A stretch of 33,364 bases of DNA from Paenibacillus alba (GTDB taxonomy: Bacteria; Bacillota; Bacilli; Paenibacillales; NBRC-103111), in the NCBI RefSeq assembly GCF_013204855.1, contig NZ_JABMKZ010000060.1, positions 1-33,364 of the forward strand. The letters run 5' to 3'. Position numbers and translations under genes: made by a program. A model generated the notes under the pieces. The model was given only the letters and a program-made list of their open reading frames with translations. It searched no databases and was not told where the DNA came from. This document shows positions 1 through 6,836 of the stretch, one piece after another (the first letter of the stretch is position 1; every line of letters begins with the position of its first letter).

Positions 1-74
1 CTAACGCACCATAGTTGATCGACCTTCCTCACCCAGCCGTAGTAGAAGTATTGACGGATTTTATCCATTTTCAT
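1..74 (-). CDS. Possible 5' end of a gene running off the left edge
   Basis: An open frame starts at ATG 74 (or ATG 68) on the minus strand and is still open at base 1, giving about 24 residues beginning MKMDKIRQYFYYGWVRKV. An AGAGG ribosome site lies a few bases upstream, at ideal distance for the second ATG. I do not recognise the product. The piece is too short to judge coding character, so this could equally be chance or a remnant in the decayed left part of the window. Confidence 0.3.
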   Translation of the reverse strand, partial: MKMDKIRQYFYYGWVRKVDQLWCV

Positions 75-592
75 CCTCTGTGGTGCAGCGCTGGTCTTGC
101 GCTGCATGAACGGCTAACGGGTGAACTTTAGTTGAAAGCAGGGAGTAAATCGCCGCAGCGGCGGCAGCTATCCACTAACTTATGTGCAAAAGATAAGATA
201 GTAATGAAAATTGAGCAAGGCGATTTTCTTGCTAGGCGCACGATTATAGGGTTAATTAGAAGAGATGTCGGGTGTCAAGAACATTTTCCGAATGCCGATA
301 CATGCCAAGAACATAGACCGCCGACGAAAGACATAAATAATGATGATTTTCATGAGAATCCTAAGGATCGGCAGCCTCATTACGACTGGGCAGGATACTG
401 ACTTAATTTCATGATTAATTTATATTGAAGATTATCATTTTGACGGGAGGGTTTTTACTGGAAATAGAAATCATACCCCTGGACGAATCTCATATTCCTA
501 AAGTTAAACGCTGGGTAGCTGGATGACAGATACCGGAGATACCTTCCTTGTACAATCACCAAGAATCGATTTGGATGGAAGTTAAGAGAAAA
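75..592. other. Gene-poor, degenerate stretch
   Basis: No convincing intact gene was found. The stretch contains a repeat-end fragment at 266-285 and a GGGAGG ribosome-like site at 445-450. Seven bases after that site a CTG at 458 opens a frame (LEIEIIPLDESHIPKVKRW...) that is interrupted by TGA at 524 and then runs on in the same frame to 613. That looks like a decayed coding sequence with one nonsense change, but I cannot assign a family with confidence. An 89-codon open frame at 132-401 has no ribosome site and crosses the repeat end, so I do not call it a gene. Confidence 0.4.
266..285 (+). repeat. Left-end fragment of the dispersed terminator-bearing element
   Basis: These 20 bases match, with one difference, the left end of the element copy at 33072 (TGTCGGGTGACAAGAACATT there). 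A second related CCAAGAACATAGACC lies about 25 bases downstream, near 307. Tandem sub-terminal repeats of this kind resemble the ends of some insertion sequences, IS21 family among them, but that assignment is inference. No right end or transposase is present here, so the fragment looks like a solo or broken end. Confidence 0.5.
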
Positions 593-961
593 TCAGAGAT
601 TCACAATCAATAATAAATGGATAGCAGCAAGAGTTCCCATCGGATAGATGATGAAACGAGAGAATGTATTTTTAAATTCGTTGCGGGAGTGCTTTTCGAA
701 AAATAAGTGCAGGATCGCATGGATCATGAGAAAGATGTCTAACACCCAAAACGTAATCGTCTGATATTGGCTAAAAAGTAAAGCGAGTATGATGGTGTAC
801 AGGGGGAGATGGATAAAGGTGAACACTTTATAGGCTTTTGCATCATCCATATCTTGTAGAACGAAAAATAGTTTCCATTCCGAACGTCGAATTGCATCCA
901 TTTCGTGCAGGAGAAATAAGGACAAGTTAAACAAGAATAGCAACAACAACAAATCAGGCAT
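593..961 (-). CDS. Small four-helix membrane protein, DUF6713-like
   Basis: Predicted 122-residue integral membrane protein. The start at 961 is chosen because AGGAGG sits 6 bases upstream of this ATG; the frame is open a little further but without a ribosome site. Hydrophobic segments lie at roughly residues 2-18, 48-66, 70-90 and 103-122. A short motif HEMDAIRRSEW follows the first helix, and an H-x2-LH-x2-F pattern lies near residue 88. The HEMDAI/EW signature and length recall the DUF6713 family of uncharacterised membrane proteins; this is from memory of the family, not a search. No function is known. The gene stands alone, transcribed opposite to the downstream two-component unit, with a terminator-like hairpin in the intervening region. 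Confidence 0.7.
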   Translation of the reverse strand: MPDLLLLLFLFNLSLFLLHEMDAIRRSEWKLFFVLQDMDDAKAYKVFTFIHLPLYTIILALLFSQYQTITFWVLDIFLMIHAILHLFFEKHSRNEFKNTFSRFIIYPMGTLAAIHLLLIVNL

Positions 962-1143
962 ATCAAACCTCCTAAAATTGTATAACAAACGTTTCCCATG
1001 ACTTCATTTCAATGATGTTATCATGAATCAGAACTTTGCACCACATGAGTGCCGGCTTGTAATTTAAGTGTAGTCGGAAGCCAGTAAAGGCCGTCGTTCC
1101 TTTAAGATAACATGAAATCAATGGTTAAAGAATTTTCATTAAG

Positions 1144-1167
1144 CGTCCTATTAAATAGGGCGTTTTT
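1144..1167. terminator. Terminator-like hairpin between divergent units
   Basis: CGTCCTAT and ATAGGGCG form an 8-bp stem (one G-T pair) around a TAA loop, followed on the plus strand by TTTTTG. It fits a rho-independent terminator for something on the plus strand to its left, but no intact plus-strand gene is visible there. Only a short remnant-like frame (MKSMVKEFSL, about 1111-1143) precedes it. Confidence 0.5.
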
Positions 1168-1183
1168 GTTTCGAATTTTTCTC

Positions 1184-1216
1184 TTCAGAAATTCTTTAGT
1201 TTTATCCCCGTATGTT
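1184..1216 (+). promoter_or_regulatory. Candidate response-regulator box and -10 upstream of the dedA-like/regulator/kinase unit
   Basis: TTCAG at 1184-1188 and TTTAG at 1195-1199 are direct half-sites with an 11-base period, the usual geometry of OmpR/PhoB-type operators. After exactly 11 further bases comes TATGTT (1211-1216), a plausible -10. The unit downstream encodes an OmpR-type regulator, so autoregulation is the natural reading. A 28/30-identical copy of this 30-base stretch recurs at 3456-3485. Confidence 0.5.
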
Positions 1217-1271
1217 CCTTAGAATTTCAACTTAATATATGAAGAAAATAAGGACAAGGGTGGGGAGTTTC

Positions 1272-1749
1272 ATGGCTTCTGATCAATTTTATTTCTCTTA
1301 CGGTTCCAGCTTTTATTGTCACTTATTTAGGTGTGATTTCTGGGCTATCAGTTGGTTATGTTCTCGGTAGATTTCTCGGATCACCGGTGCTTGATAAACT
1401 TCGGCGTAAAAAGAATATCGGTAAGCATTTAATAGCAGCTGAAAACATGTTAAACAAATACGGAAATTTTGCTATAAGCTTTAGTTACTTCATTCCGGTC
1501 TTAAGACATCTTATTCCCTATTTAGTTGGGATTAATAAAATGCCGTATCGTACATTTGTGCTTTATTCTTACACGGCTGGACTTGTCTGGACACTTGTCT
1601 TTTTTGTGTTAGGTTGACTAGCAGGAGCCCATGTGCAAAGTATTGGGACAATGGTATATCATTACGGTACATATGGAGGACTTTCATTTACGATAATCAT
1701 TTTTATAGTTTTATTATTCAGAAGCCAGAAAAGGGGGAAAGCAAGATGA
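1272..1749 (+). pseudogene. Broken DedA-family membrane protein gene
   Basis: The DedA signature is clear from about 1279 to 1617: GYVLGRFLGSPVL, then a helix pair containing FIPVLRHLIPYLVGINKMPYRTF. DedA proteins are about 200-residue inner-membrane proteins of the SNARE-associated/VTT superfamily, linked to lipid scrambling and membrane homeostasis. Three defects are visible. The ribosome site and ATG at 1272 are out of frame by one base with the homologous part. The usual N-terminal segment (about 40-50 residues with the E..IP.P motif) is missing. A TGA at 1615-1617 interrupts the frame, after which it continues (LAGAHVQSIGTMVYHYG...) with a last helix to the stop at 1747-1749. That stop overlaps the regulator's ATG (ATGA), showing the original operon arrangement. 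A 94-residue product from GTG 1333 is possible but probably not functional. Confidence 0.75.
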
Positions 1750-2438
1750 ACACAGTATTAGTTGTAGACGACGACTCAGAAATTCGCGATGTTATTCACG
1801 TTTATTTGCGCAACGAAGGATATAAGGTTTTAGAAGCAGAGGACGGTCTGAAAGCGTTAGATGTATTAAATGTAAACTCCATACAGCTCATTATTTTAGA
1901 CGTTATGATGCCCAATTTAGATGGTATCCTAACGTGCATGAAGATTAGGGAAACTTGGACAACGCCCATCATTATGCTCTCAGCTAAAGAGGAGGATATC
2001 GATAAAATCACGGGTCTTTCTATTGGCGCTGATGACTATGTGTCCAAGCCCTTTAATTCTTTAGAACTGCTTGCAAGAGTCAAAGCTCAACTTCGGAGGC
2101 AAACGTACACCACAAAAGAATCAAACGATTCCGCGATTACCATACAAGAGCTTGTTATCGACAAAGCAAAACATTTCGTATCGATAAGGGGGAAAGAGGT
2201 TTCCCTTACACCTCTTGAATTCTCTATTTTGGAGTTATTGGCAAGCCACTCTGGGCAAGTTTTTAGTGCCGATAAAATTTATGAAACGTTGTGGAATGAA
2301 CCCTCCGGCTATTCCGATAACACGGTCATGGTGCATATCCGCAATTTGCGTGAAAAAATGGAGGAACATCCGAGAAAACCGCAATATATCAAAACGGTTT
2401 GGGGAGTGGGATATAAAATTGATAAATATACTATTTAG
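1746..2438 (+). CDS. OmpR/PhoB-family response regulator, VanR-like
   Basis: A 230-residue regulator with a receiver domain at about 1-115: acidic pocket DDD at 8-10, phospho-acceptor D52 in ILDVMMP, and conserved Lys in SKPF. A winged-helix DNA-binding domain follows at about 135-228 (SLTPLEF, NTVMVHIRNLREK, IKTVWGVGYK). The start ATG overlaps the stop of the decayed dedA-like gene, and GGGGGAAAG lies just upstream. It works with the kinase encoded immediately downstream, whose start overlaps its end by 20 bases. Its candidate operators are the 11-base-period boxes at 1184 and 3457. Overall form resembles the VanR-type regulators that Bacillales use for envelope signals, but the stimulus cannot be read from the sequence. 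Confidence 0.92.
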   Translation: MNTVLVVDDDSEIRDVIHVYLRNEGYKVLEAEDGLKALDVLNVNSIQLIILDVMMPNLDGILTCMKIRETWTTPIIMLSAKEEDIDKITGLSIGADDYVSKPFNSLELLARVKAQLRRQTYTTKESNDSAITIQELVIDKAKHFVSIRGKEVSLTPLEFSILELLASHSGQVFSADKIYETLWNEPSGYSDNTVMVHIRNLREKMEEHPRKPQYIKTVWGVGYKIDKYTI

Positions 2439-3486
2439 CCTGATAAAAGGCAAAAAAAGCATCCGGGTCGAGATGTTTTGGGCATTTATTTTTAGTCTTA
2501 TTATTGCGGTATTTTCCATGGTGTTCGTCGCGAATTTTAATCAAACTTATGTGCCGACTATTTTTTTTGTGGCTACATTCATCGTCTCTTTTTATTTGCT
2601 AACCGGCCGTGTGGTCAGATACCTCATTGCTTTAGCAGAAGGACTCGATATCATTTCAGAAGGGAATTTGGAATATCGCGTACCCATACTGCGAGAAGAT
2701 GAACTTGGGCGAGTAGCACTAAGCATTAATGCGATGACTGAACGATTAGATCGACAGATTCAAATGGAGCGGAAGATTGAAAAATCCAAGATGGAGCTAA
2801 TAACAGGTGTATCCCATGACTTGCGCACGCCTCTTACGAGCATCATTGGTTACTTAGATTTGTTAAGAACTAGTTCATTTCAAGATCAGAATGAGTATGA
2901 ACGTTTTTTTCAAAACACATATAGTAAAGCCATTCATTTGAAAAATCTCATAGACGATTTGTTTGAATACACTCGTCTTACATCTAGCAGCATTAAATTA
3001 AATCTGAAACAAATTGATGTTCGTCAGCTGCTTGACCAAATGATCTTTGAATTCGAGCCTATTGCTCTGGAAAATAGAGCATCCATAGACAAAGATATCG
3101 GCAATACCGCTGTTGTTTCGGCAATTGATAGCGAAAAATTCGGGAGAGCCATCGATAATTTGCTGATGAATGCGCTCAAGTATTCCATTAAGCCGGGCAC
3201 AATCCGTATCTCCATGAAAACAGATGAACAGTTTTTTTACATTACGGTCGAAAATGAAGGAACACCCATAACAAAAGATCAAGAAGAAAAACTCTTTGAC
3301 CGTTTTTATAAAGGCGATCACTCGCGGCGCAGCGAAGATATCCAAACGGGTAGCGGTTTAGGTCTTCCGATCACCAGAAACATTGTTGAAATGCACGAAG
3401 GAACGGTAACGCTTACACATAATGACGGGGTTTTCGTCGTTATGATGACGGTTCCCTTCAGAAATTCTTCAGTTTTATCCCCATAG
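2419..3486 (+). CDS. Sensor histidine kinase with short extracytoplasmic loop, VanS-like
   Basis: Partner kinase of the preceding regulator, 355 residues from a TTG start at 2419 that has GGGGAGTGGG just upstream and overlaps the regulator gene. Two transmembrane helices (about residues 19-40 and 47-69) are separated by only a few residues, so the kinase probably senses at or in the membrane. A HAMP-like stretch follows (EGNLEYRVPILREDELG), then the HisKA domain with H-box SHDLRTPLTS (His near 133). The HATPase domain has an N-box (NLLMNALKYS), a divergent G1 region (ENEGTPIT instead of DxGxG), an F-box (LFDRFYKGD) and a G2 box (GSGLGLPI). The last eight residues are encoded by the second copy of a 30-base repeat whose other copy is the operon's upstream box. 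The conserved kinase core ends before this tail. Confidence 0.9.
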   Translation: MINILFSLIKGKKSIRVEMFWAFIFSLIIAVFSMVFVANFNQTYVPTIFFVATFIVSFYLLTGRVVRYLIALAEGLDIISEGNLEYRVPILREDELGRVALSINAMTERLDRQIQMERKIEKSKMELITGVSHDLRTPLTSIIGYLDLLRTSSFQDQNEYERFFQNTYSKAIHLKNLIDDLFEYTRLTSSSIKLNLKQIDVRQLLDQMIFEFEPIALENRASIDKDIGNTAVVSAIDSEKFGRAIDNLLMNALKYSIKPGTIRISMKTDEQFFYITVENEGTPITKDQEEKLFDRFYKGDHSRRSEDIQTGSGLGLPITRNIVEMHEGTVTLTHNDGVFVVMMTVPFRNSSVLSP

Positions 3487-3489
3487 GTG
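3456..3489 (+). promoter_or_regulatory. Second copy of the response-regulator box at the kinase 3' end
   Basis: TTCAG at 3457 and TTCAG at 3468 are perfect half-sites 11 bases apart, inside a 30-base stretch 28/30 identical to 1183-1212. At the position where the upstream copy has TATGTT, this copy has TAGGTG, which is a poor -10 and includes the kinase stop codon. No intact plus-strand gene follows (3487-3688 is degenerate). This may be the relic of a second regulated promoter, or a duplicated flank. Confidence 0.4.
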
Positions 3490-3688
3490 GCGTTTGGGAT
3501 GAGTGAGAAACAGGGGATGGTGTATGGGAGCAAGAAGAGCAAATTAGGGATTACTTGGTAAAAATTGGAATTATCCTTCCTGACAACTTATGTTACCAAA
3601 AAATCCGAACTGACATTATTTGCGCTAAAGCGGAGAAAATGGAGAGAACGAATTGAACATGCAACGGGAAAAGATCCTCTAGCAGGTA

Positions 3689-4489
3689 TTACTTACGTTT
3701 CACACGTAAAAACCTGCCATTTGCTTTCGCATAACGAAGAACTTTAAAGAACATTTTTTTATCTTTTAATTGATTAAATATGAATGGATCAGGTGCTGTG
3801 TTTACTTCAAGCACCCATGGCTTCAATTGTTTATCTATCCCGATGTCAACACCAATTTCTTTAAATCTAGGATAAGTCTTCTGGTAGTGCTTTGCAATTT
3901 GATACCCTAAATGTTGCAAGTTTTTGATATATTCTTTTTTCAACGGATTCTTTAAATAGGAATTAAGTAATAATTCTAAGGGTAGTGGTTTACCGCTATT
4001 ATGAAAGTTCGTCACTATTTTTTTGGGATGGGCAACTCGACCGATATACCCTGTAGCTTCCCAAGTCTTCCTTGGGCTTTTTTGTACCATAATGCGTGTA
4101 TCGAATATGTTCTTTTGATAGGTTAGAAGATCTATTCCTTGCTGCACTAAATAGGATCTGTTTAACTTTGCTTTATTAAGTGATGTATATAAGCCTAAAA
4201 AAGATCTAAATGATCTAGCGATTTTCCCAGCTTGAAAGAGGTATTTTTTATCGTTCTTCTCCACGCGAATAACGCCTTGTCCGAAAGATCCATTGATGGG
4301 TTTGACATAAACCATCTTATATTTATTTAACATCTGCTGCAGGTTCGTTTGATTATAGATTTTTGTTTCCGGAACAAATTTGCGCAGCTCTTTGTTTAAT
4401 AAAAGAATCTTCGTTTTGACCCATTTACTGCCTAGAGTACTCGCTCGGTTCATAATAATCACAACACCTTTACTTGGTTTTTTAAGCAT
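3689..4489 (-). CDS. YheC/YheD-family ATP-grasp protein, spore-coat associated
   Basis: A 266-residue protein of the short YheC/YheD type. B. subtilis YheC and YheD are ATP-grasp-fold proteins of the spore surface. Visible blocks are SKWVKTKILLLN near residue 21, MVYVKPINGSFGQGVIRV near 58-76 (nucleotide-binding), DTRIMVQK near 128, IGVDIGIDKQLKPWVLEVNTAPDP near 215-238 (acidic metal-binding residues and the E-x-N of ATP-grasp enzymes), and a basic C-terminus. The ATG at 4489 has no clear ribosome site. The frame stays open upstream into a glycosyltransferase fragment, so the N-terminus may be an in-frame fusion created by a deletion. Short family members I recall begin close to this ATG, which favours 4489. 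Substrate unknown. Confidence 0.8.
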   Translation of the reverse strand: MLKKPSKGVVIIMNRASTLGSKWVKTKILLLNKELRKFVPETKIYNQTNLQQMLNKYKMVYVKPINGSFGQGVIRVEKNDKKYLFQAGKIARSFRSFLGLYTSLNKAKLNRSYLVQQGIDLLTYQKNIFDTRIMVQKSPRKTWEATGYIGRVAHPKKIVTNFHNSGKPLPLELLLNSYLKNPLKKEYIKNLQHLGYQIAKHYQKTYPRFKEIGVDIGIDKQLKPWVLEVNTAPDPFIFNQLKDKKMFFKVLRYAKANGRFLRVKRK

Positions 4490-4704
4490 ATATTTTCTGT
4501 AATTTGGTTGCTGTAACTCGACACGAATAATGCTGATTTGGCCTTGCAGGCTTTTCTCGGGGTAGTTATTTCGTAATCCACTTAAAATAGTTGCCTTTTG
4601 TTTAGGCTATATTTCTCTAGCGATTGATAGATACAATGTTCCACAAACTCTCCCACTGGTGGCGGAACGGGGATTTGTTCAGGAACAATTATCAGAATAT
4701 GCAT
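4490..4704 (-). pseudogene. Truncated N-terminus of a family-4-type glycosyltransferase
   Basis: Reading from ATG 4704 (AGAGGGG upstream) gives MHILIIVPEQIPVPPPVGE-FVEHCIYQ, the classic first strand and glycine loop of GT4-fold spore-coat glycosyltransferases. It then frameshifts near 4595-4610. The neighbouring frame continues with ATILSGLRNNYPEK and ISIIRVELQQ, matching the second conserved block of such enzymes (VTxxSR...YP, then xTIIRV). That second frame runs without a stop directly into the YheC/YheD gene. About 70 residues of a roughly 380-residue enzyme remain. Family assignment rests on motif memory. Confidence 0.55.
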
Positions 4705-4990
4705 ATTGAAGAAATTCCCCTCTGGTCCTTATTTGAATGTACTCCTTATTATATTCAAATAAAGGTCAGAATTTTGGAGTAGAGTCTATTTGTTAAATAA
4801 AAATTTATATAGACTTTAGTAGTTCGAAGATGGCGTTAGTCACCTGCCAAGGATAAGAATCAAGCCATTTTGGGCATTCTTATTGCAGCTGTGGGAGCGG
4901 TTGTACTTACCGCCAAGATTCAACTTGGATATAACATATCCCATAAACCTCATGAATAGATTTAGATGTGGATCTAAACGGAACTTATCA

Positions 4991-5110
4991 GATTACCCTG
5001 GGTATGTCGGTAGCTGCAAGTTGAAAGGGAAGGTTGCGATCATTACTGGAGGCGATAGTGGATTTGGACGTGCAATTGCAGTTGCAACTCGAAAACACTT
5101 TTCGAACTAA
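4991..5110 (+). pseudogene. N-terminal fragment of a short-chain dehydrogenase, YdaD/GSP39-like
   Basis: The frame contains DYPGYVGSCKLKGKVAIITGGDSGFGRAIAVA. The K-L-x-GK-VAIITGGDSG-x-GRA pattern is the NAD(P)-binding start of the longer SDRs related to general stress protein 39, which have a D/N-Y-x-G-S-x-K-L lead before the Rossmann fold. It stops at 5110 after about 40 recognisable residues, where the family needs about 290, so it is a remnant. Just upstream (about 4826-4959) another frame encodes a single hydrophobic helix (ILGILIAAVGAVVL) that I cannot assign. It may be the tail of a different lost gene. Confidence 0.55.
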
Positions 5111-5167
5111 TATATTCCCTTATTTTATTTGACTAAAGCGGCTCTACGTGAGGAGGTCTCTACTTAT

Positions 5168-6748
5168 ATGCCAGTAAAAGTAAGACTTCAAAAATTCGTC
5201 GATAAACTGCCTATTCCCAAAACCATTTCTCCGATCAAGCGAGACAAGAAAGGTTCGTATTTTGAAGTGACAATGAGGGAATTTACCCAAAAACTACATC
5301 GTGATCTAGGTCCTACCCGCTTATGGGGCTACAACGCAATGTACCCGGGCCCTACTTTCGACGTGATGAAAGGTGAAACGACATATGTCAAATGGATGAA
5401 TGATTTGCCCGAAAAGCATTTTCTCCCCATCGATACGACCATTCATGGTGCAGAACAAGATGTTCCTCAGGTTAGGACTGTGGTTCATTTACACGGCGGA
5501 AAACAGCATGACCATAGTGATGGGTACCCGGATGCTTGGTTTACGAGGAATTTTGAACAAACCGGACCTATGTTTCAAAGAAAAGTATGCGAGTATCCCA
5601 ACCTTGAAGCTACTACGTTATTTTATCATGACCACACAATGGGTATTACAAGATTGAACAATTATGCCGGACTTGGAGGATTTTTTATCATTCGGGATGA
5701 ACATGAACAATCTCTGAATTTACCTGCAGGGAAATATGAAATCCCGCTTATGATTCAGGATCGCTCGTTTAATCCGGATGGTTCGCTCTTTTACCCTGCT
5801 ACTCCGGATAAAAACAATCATCGTCTTCCTTATCCTTCAATTGTCACGCCTTTTGACGCTGATTACATTTTGGTAAACGGCAAAGTATCCCCATATCTTG
5901 AAATAGAACCGAGAAAATACCGATTTCGCATATTAAATTACTGTAATAGTCGCACCATTAAATTCAAACTGGACTCTGGACAGCCATTATATCAAATTGG
6001 AACCGATCGTGGATTATTGGAGAAACCAGTGAAAATGAACGAGATTCTCCTTCTAACGACTGAACGTGCGGATGTTATCGTCGATTTTTCCCGATTCTAT
6101 GGTAAGACGATCATTCTTAAAAATGTATTCAAGGGTGCCTCTCCAGAAACAACTGATGTGATGCAGTTTAGAGTAACCACTCCGCTAAAAGGCAAAGATA
6201 CCAGTTCCCTGCCAGATCATTTAACGACAATTAATTTCCTAACTAGAGAGATGGCAACAAGAACAAGGAATCTCACACTCGTCAGGGTGGCCGACGAATA
6301 CGGGAGATCGCTCAATTTACTTGACGGTAAAATGTGGAATGATCCTATATCTGAGAAAATAGAATTAGGAACTATTGAAATATGGCAGCTAATCAATCTT
6401 TCCAAAGACGACCATCCCATTCATTTACATGTCGTTGACATGCAAATTTTAGAGCGCCAGCCTTTTGACGTTGCTCATTATCAAACTACAGGAGAACTTA
6501 AATTTACTGGGCCATCTACTCCTCCTGAACCTAACGAAAGAGGATTTAAAGATACGATTCGTGCTTCCACTGGTTCCGTTACCTCATTTATCGGGCGTTT
6601 CGATCCTTTCGCTGGACTTTTTGTATGGCATTGTCACATGCTCGAACATGAAGATTACGAGATGATGCGACCATTTGAAATCGTGAAGAAAAAAAATAAA
6701 CTTAAACATATACTATTGAGAATGATTTACCCTTCACGCTATCAATGA
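5168..6748 (+). CDS. cotA: Multicopper oxidase, CotA-type laccase/bilirubin oxidase
   Basis: A 526-residue blue copper oxidase; B. subtilis CotA is 513. It oxidises phenolic or tetrapyrrole substrates with reduction of O2 to water, and in spore formers it sits in the outer coat. All four copper-ligand clusters are visible: HLHGG near residue 106, FYHDHTMG near 155, HPIHLH near 420 and HCHMLEHEDYEMM near 490-502. The last has the Cys and the distal Met that set the type-1 site. There is no signal peptide, as expected for a coat protein made in the mother cell. The start at 5168 follows AGGAGG by 11 bases; the frame is open upstream to 5129 but without a ribosome site. It precedes the molybdenum hydroxylase genes by about 90 bases, and a functional link is possible but not shown. 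Confidence 0.93.
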   Translation: MPVKVRLQKFVDKLPIPKTISPIKRDKKGSYFEVTMREFTQKLHRDLGPTRLWGYNAMYPGPTFDVMKGETTYVKWMNDLPEKHFLPIDTTIHGAEQDVPQVRTVVHLHGGKQHDHSDGYPDAWFTRNFEQTGPMFQRKVCEYPNLEATTLFYHDHTMGITRLNNYAGLGGFFIIRDEHEQSLNLPAGKYEIPLMIQDRSFNPDGSLFYPATPDKNNHRLPYPSIVTPFDADYILVNGKVSPYLEIEPRKYRFRILNYCNSRTIKFKLDSGQPLYQIGTDRGLLEKPVKMNEILLLTTERADVIVDFSRFYGKTIILKNVFKGASPETTDVMQFRVTTPLKGKDTSSLPDHLTTINFLTREMATRTRNLTLVRVADEYGRSLNLLDGKMWNDPISEKIELGTIEIWQLINLSKDDHPIHLHVVDMQILERQPFDVAHYQTTGELKFTGPSTPPEPNERGFKDTIRASTGSVTSFIGRFDPFAGLFVWHCHMLEHEDYEMMRPFEIVKKKNKLKHILLRMIYPSRYQ

Positions 6749-6836
6749 AGTGCTGTGGTTTCCATGACGTTTTATTGTACATGAGCAATTATTAAAGTAC
6801 GTCACAAGATCATTTCAAGAAAAGGAGGGGGGCAAG

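Noticed and set aside
132..401. 89-codon open frame on the plus strand
   Set aside because: No ribosome site, no recognisable motif, and it crosses the repeat-end fragment at 266-285. Probably chance.
3565..3747. 60-codon open frame after the kinase gene
   Set aside because: Overlaps the 3' end of the YheC/YheD gene on the other strand, has no convincing start, and gives no recognisable protein.
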